Part shown: positions 4,296 to 6,244 of the stretch, one piece after another
Position numbering within the stretch: position 1 is the first letter of the stretch
How the letters are laid out: the number at the start of each line of letters is the position of its first letter
NCBI GenBank assembly: GCA_027035445.1
Contig: JALVUT010000402.1
Location: 1-6,244, forward strand
Direction: 5' to 3'
Origin: Thermococcus sp.
GTDB taxonomy: Archaea; Methanobacteriota_B; Thermococci; Thermococcales; Thermococcaceae
Length of the DNA stretch: 6,244 nt
The notes under the pieces: generated by a model
What the model was told of the DNA's origin: nothing
Database searches by the model: none
Seen by the model: the letters and a program-made list of their open reading frames with translations, nothing else
Made by a program: the position numbers and the translations under genes

Positions 4296-6210
4296 TACCA
4301 TTTTCAGCGTCTGTATGAGGGACTGCTACGACACCTGTTCCATGGTGAGCGAGCTTAAGGACGGAAAGCTCAGGGTTAGGGGAAATCCGGAACATCCTCT
4401 AACGGCAGGTTTTCTGTGTCCTAAGGGCGCCTTACTACCAGGATGGTTCCACTCTCCAGAGAGACTCAAGACCCCGCTTATAAAAACGGGCGAGAGGGGA
4501 AGTGGGGAGTTTAGAGAGGTCAGCTGGAACGAGGCGATAAAGCTGGTAGCGGATAAGCTCCGCGAGACCATTGAAAACCACGGAAGCGAGAGCGTTCTGG
4601 TCTACCAGTACGCCGGCGACCGGGGAGCTGTCAACTACGCCTTTCCGTTAAGGCTCTTTCACTACCTCAACACGGCAATCCTTGACCATGGGATATGCGA
4701 CAGAAGCGGTCAGGAGGCATTAAGGGACGTCTACGGCACGGCCGTTGGCATGGATCCGGAGAGGATTACGGGACAGAAACTCATAGTCTACTGGGGGATG
4801 AACCCCTTCTGGACGAACCTTCACGGCTTTATGCTGGCTAAAAAGCATGGCCTTGAAATCTGGACCGTCGATGTCGTTAGAACGGAAACGGCCAAGAGGG
4901 GCGACAGGTTCTTTCAGGTAAGGCCCGACACGGATGTTCTCCTCGCGTTAGGTGTTGCAAAGGTTCTCATCAAGGAGAACCTCTACGATAGAGACTTCGT
5001 CCGTGAGAACGTCTACGGTTTTAAGGAATTCAAGAATTATGTAAAAACGCTATCGCTTGGTTATGTAAGCAGGGAGACCGGCTTGAGCGTTGGGGAGATT
5101 GAGGAATTCGCAGGGGGGTTAGCGGAAAAGAAAGGCGTAATTCACATTGGCTACGGCCTCCAGCGCTCCCTTGCAGGAGGGGAGGCGGTTAGAGCGATAG
5201 CAATCCTTCCGGCTTTGATCGGCCACCGCTTCGGCTTCATCTACGACATGAAGACGATAGACAGGAGCTACGCGGAGGGGGCTTTTCTGAGGACGAGACC
5301 CGCAAGGAGAATTCCCCAGATGAAGCTGGAGGAGTATATCGAACGCGGGGAAGTAAGGTTCCTCTACGTTTACAATTCCAACCCACTTGCGAGCCTGCCG
5401 AACCAGAACCGGCTGAGGAAGGCCCTGAAAGAGAACGGCGTCTTCGTCGTTACCCACGACATCTTTCTAACGGATACAGCGCTCTACTCGGACGTTGTCC
5501 TACCTGCGAATACGTTCTTTGAGAGGCTCGATATAGCCGACAGCTACTACCACCGCTACGTCGCTCTAAACGAGCCAGTTGCAAGGCTTTACGGAAAAAA
5601 CAACAGTGAGGTGACCAGGCTTCTTGCGGGGGCCTTAGGCATCGAAAACCCGTACCTCTACGAGAGCGACGAGGAGGTAATACAAAAGGTTCTCGAGTCC
5701 AACGGCCTAAGCTGGGGGGATCTCCGAAGAAAGGGCTTCGTGAAGGTTCCCGAAAACCCCAGGGAATGGAAAACGCCGAGCGGAAGGATTGAGTTTTACT
5801 CCCGGAGGGCTGCTGGGCGTGGGTTGAATCCATTACCCGAATACAGAAAGTTCAGCGGTGGATACCCCCTTAGGCTCCTTACACCGACGTACAGAATGAC
5901 GGTAACTAGTCAGTACCACAACACCCACGGCATGATAGACCCCAATCTCTACATAAACCCGGCCGATGCCGAAAAGCGAGGGATCAATGACGGTGATAGG
6001 GTAGAGGTCTTCAACGATAATGGCAAGATAAGGACGACTGCAAGACTCAGCGATAACGTTCCCGCCGGTGTTGTTCTCCTGTACAAGGCGTTCTGGGTGA
6101 AGCTCCTCGGCTGGAACGCCAATTTCCTAACGGCAAACATAACCGTCCAGGGCTATGGCAACGGCTCCGCCTACCATTCGACGTGGGTTGAGGTCAGGAA
6201 AGGGCAGTAA
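4279..6210 (+). CDS. Molybdopterin (Mo/W) oxidoreductase with N-terminal [4Fe-4S] motif
   Basis: The product, 643 residues from TTG 4279, is a DMSO-reductase-superfamily bis-MGD enzyme. The [4Fe-4S] domain carries Cys12, Cys16, Cys20 and Cys47 (VCMRDCYDTC ... LCPKG), a spacing typical of the 'CPLDCPDTC' group. The molybdopterin oxidoreductase core covers about 60-430, with YWGMNPFWTN (171-180), YNSNPLAS (365-372) and DIFLTDTALYSDVVLPANTFFE (394-415). The C-terminal dinucleotide-binding domain (about 528-640) has INPADAEKRGINDGDRVEV (559-577). The metal-ligand region is near DHGICDRSG (136-144), with Cys140 or Ser143 as candidates. No twin-arginine signal is seen, so it is cytoplasmic. Thermococcales homologues probably carry tungsten. 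No Fe-S or flavin partner gene is visible before the right edge; substrate and electron carrier are unknown. The start is uncertain: no ribosome binding site precedes TTG 4279, while a strong one points at ATT 4300, which would give 636 residues. It closes the visible operon. Confidence 0.9.
   Translation: MVYGGDTIFSVCMRDCYDTCSMVSELKDGKLRVRGNPEHPLTAGFLCPKGALLPGWFHSPERLKTPLIKTGERGSGEFREVSWNEAIKLVADKLRETIENHGSESVLVYQYAGDRGAVNYAFPLRLFHYLNTAILDHGICDRSGQEALRDVYGTAVGMDPERITGQKLIVYWGMNPFWTNLHGFMLAKKHGLEIWTVDVVRTETAKRGDRFFQVRPDTDVLLALGVAKVLIKENLYDRDFVRENVYGFKEFKNYVKTLSLGYVSRETGLSVGEIEEFAGGLAEKKGVIHIGYGLQRSLAGGEAVRAIAILPALIGHRFGFIYDMKTIDRSYAEGAFLRTRPARRIPQMKLEEYIERGEVRFLYVYNSNPLASLPNQNRLRKALKENGVFVVTHDIFLTDTALYSDVVLPANTFFERLDIADSYYHRYVALNEPVARLYGKNNSEVTRLLAGALGIENPYLYESDEEVIQKVLESNGLSWGDLRRKGFVKVPENPREWKTPSGRIEFYSRRAAGRGLNPLPEYRKFSGGYPLRLLTPTYRMTVTSQYHNTHGMIDPNLYINPADAEKRGINDGDRVEVFNDNGKIRTTARLSDNVPAGVVLLYKAFWVKLLGWNANFLTANITVQGYGNGSAYHSTWVEVRKGQ
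4288..4296 (+). promoter_or_regulatory. Strong ribosome binding site downstream of the nominal oxidoreductase start
   Basis: GGGGGTGAT matches GGAGGTGAT at 8 of 9 positions, as at the PepSY gene. It lies after the TTG at 4279, so it cannot serve it. The in-frame codon at a usable distance is ATT 4300, 5 nt after GGGGGTG. No ATG, GTG or TTG lies in frame at that spacing. Confidence 0.55.
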
Positions 6211-6244
6211 CGTACCCCCGCTGAAGGGTAACCCCTATTAAAGC
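6211..6244 (+). other. 34-nt tail with a short hairpin, no gene
   Basis: After the oxidoreductase stop, TACCC (6213-6217) and GGGTA (6226-6230) can pair around an 8-nt loop. No T-run follows within the window, so it cannot be called a terminator. The end (CCTATTAAAGC) could equally begin a promoter for a gene beyond the edge. Confidence 0.25.

Noticed and set aside
5450..5833. 127-codon minus-strand open frame inside the oxidoreductase gene
   Set aside because: It is Arg/Pro/Ser-rich, has no motif and is antisense to strongly conserved domain sequence.
4279..6210. Naming the oxidoreductase as formate dehydrogenase or nitrate reductase
   Set aside because: There is no selenocysteine codon in the ligand region, no matching partner subunits and no decisive motif, so only the superfamily is supported.
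6213..6230. Hairpin TACCC/GGGTA as an operon terminator
   Set aside because: The stem is only 5 bp and no T-run follows before the window ends.

Overview
The window looks like a piece of a Thermococcales (Thermococcus-type) archaeal chromosome. The evidence is archaeal promoter architecture (a clear BRE/TATA box, TTTATATA, upstream of one gene), strong Shine-Dalgarno sites of the GGAGGTGAT type with an almost constant 7-nt spacing, frequent GTG and TTG starts, very tight gene packing with 8 to 25 nt overlaps, and protein families common in that order. The genus is inferred from style and family content; no database search was possible.

Layout. Minus strand, 1-2162: a secreted PepSY-domain protein (1659-2162), a hairpin/T-run terminator candidate, then a two-gene operon made of an integral membrane protein of the LPG-synthase-TM/UPF0104 (AglD-like) family (653-1531) overlapping a GT4 glycosyltransferase that runs off the left edge (1-677). 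A 192-nt divergent regulatory region (2163-2354) separates these from a plus-strand operon. Plus strand, 2355-6210: a tandem winged-helix transcription regulator, a 94-residue three-helix membrane protein, a PAP2-type lipid phosphatase, a COG2426 small membrane protein and a molybdopterin/tungstopterin oxidoreductase with an N-terminal [4Fe-4S] motif. Spacings are 1 nt or overlaps throughout, so this reads as one transcription unit.

How the genes may work together. Five of the eight genes are membrane proteins, a secreted protein or an envelope-type enzyme (glycosyltransferase, flippase-like protein, PAP2 phosphatase), which suggests a cell-surface lipid or glycoconjugate theme. The regulator is paired with a tiny membrane protein and faces a secreted PepSY protein. 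The divergent region carries three TTGAA-centred direct repeats at exactly 20-bp spacing and a perfect 10-bp inverted repeat (TATGGTATAC). A close relative of the latter sits at the flippase/glycosyltransferase promoter. The most interesting hypothesis is that the winged-helix protein controls its own operon, the PepSY gene and the glycosyltransferase operon through this motif. Also notable is the start of the oxidoreductase gene, where the best ribosome binding site points at an ATT codon rather than the upstream TTG.
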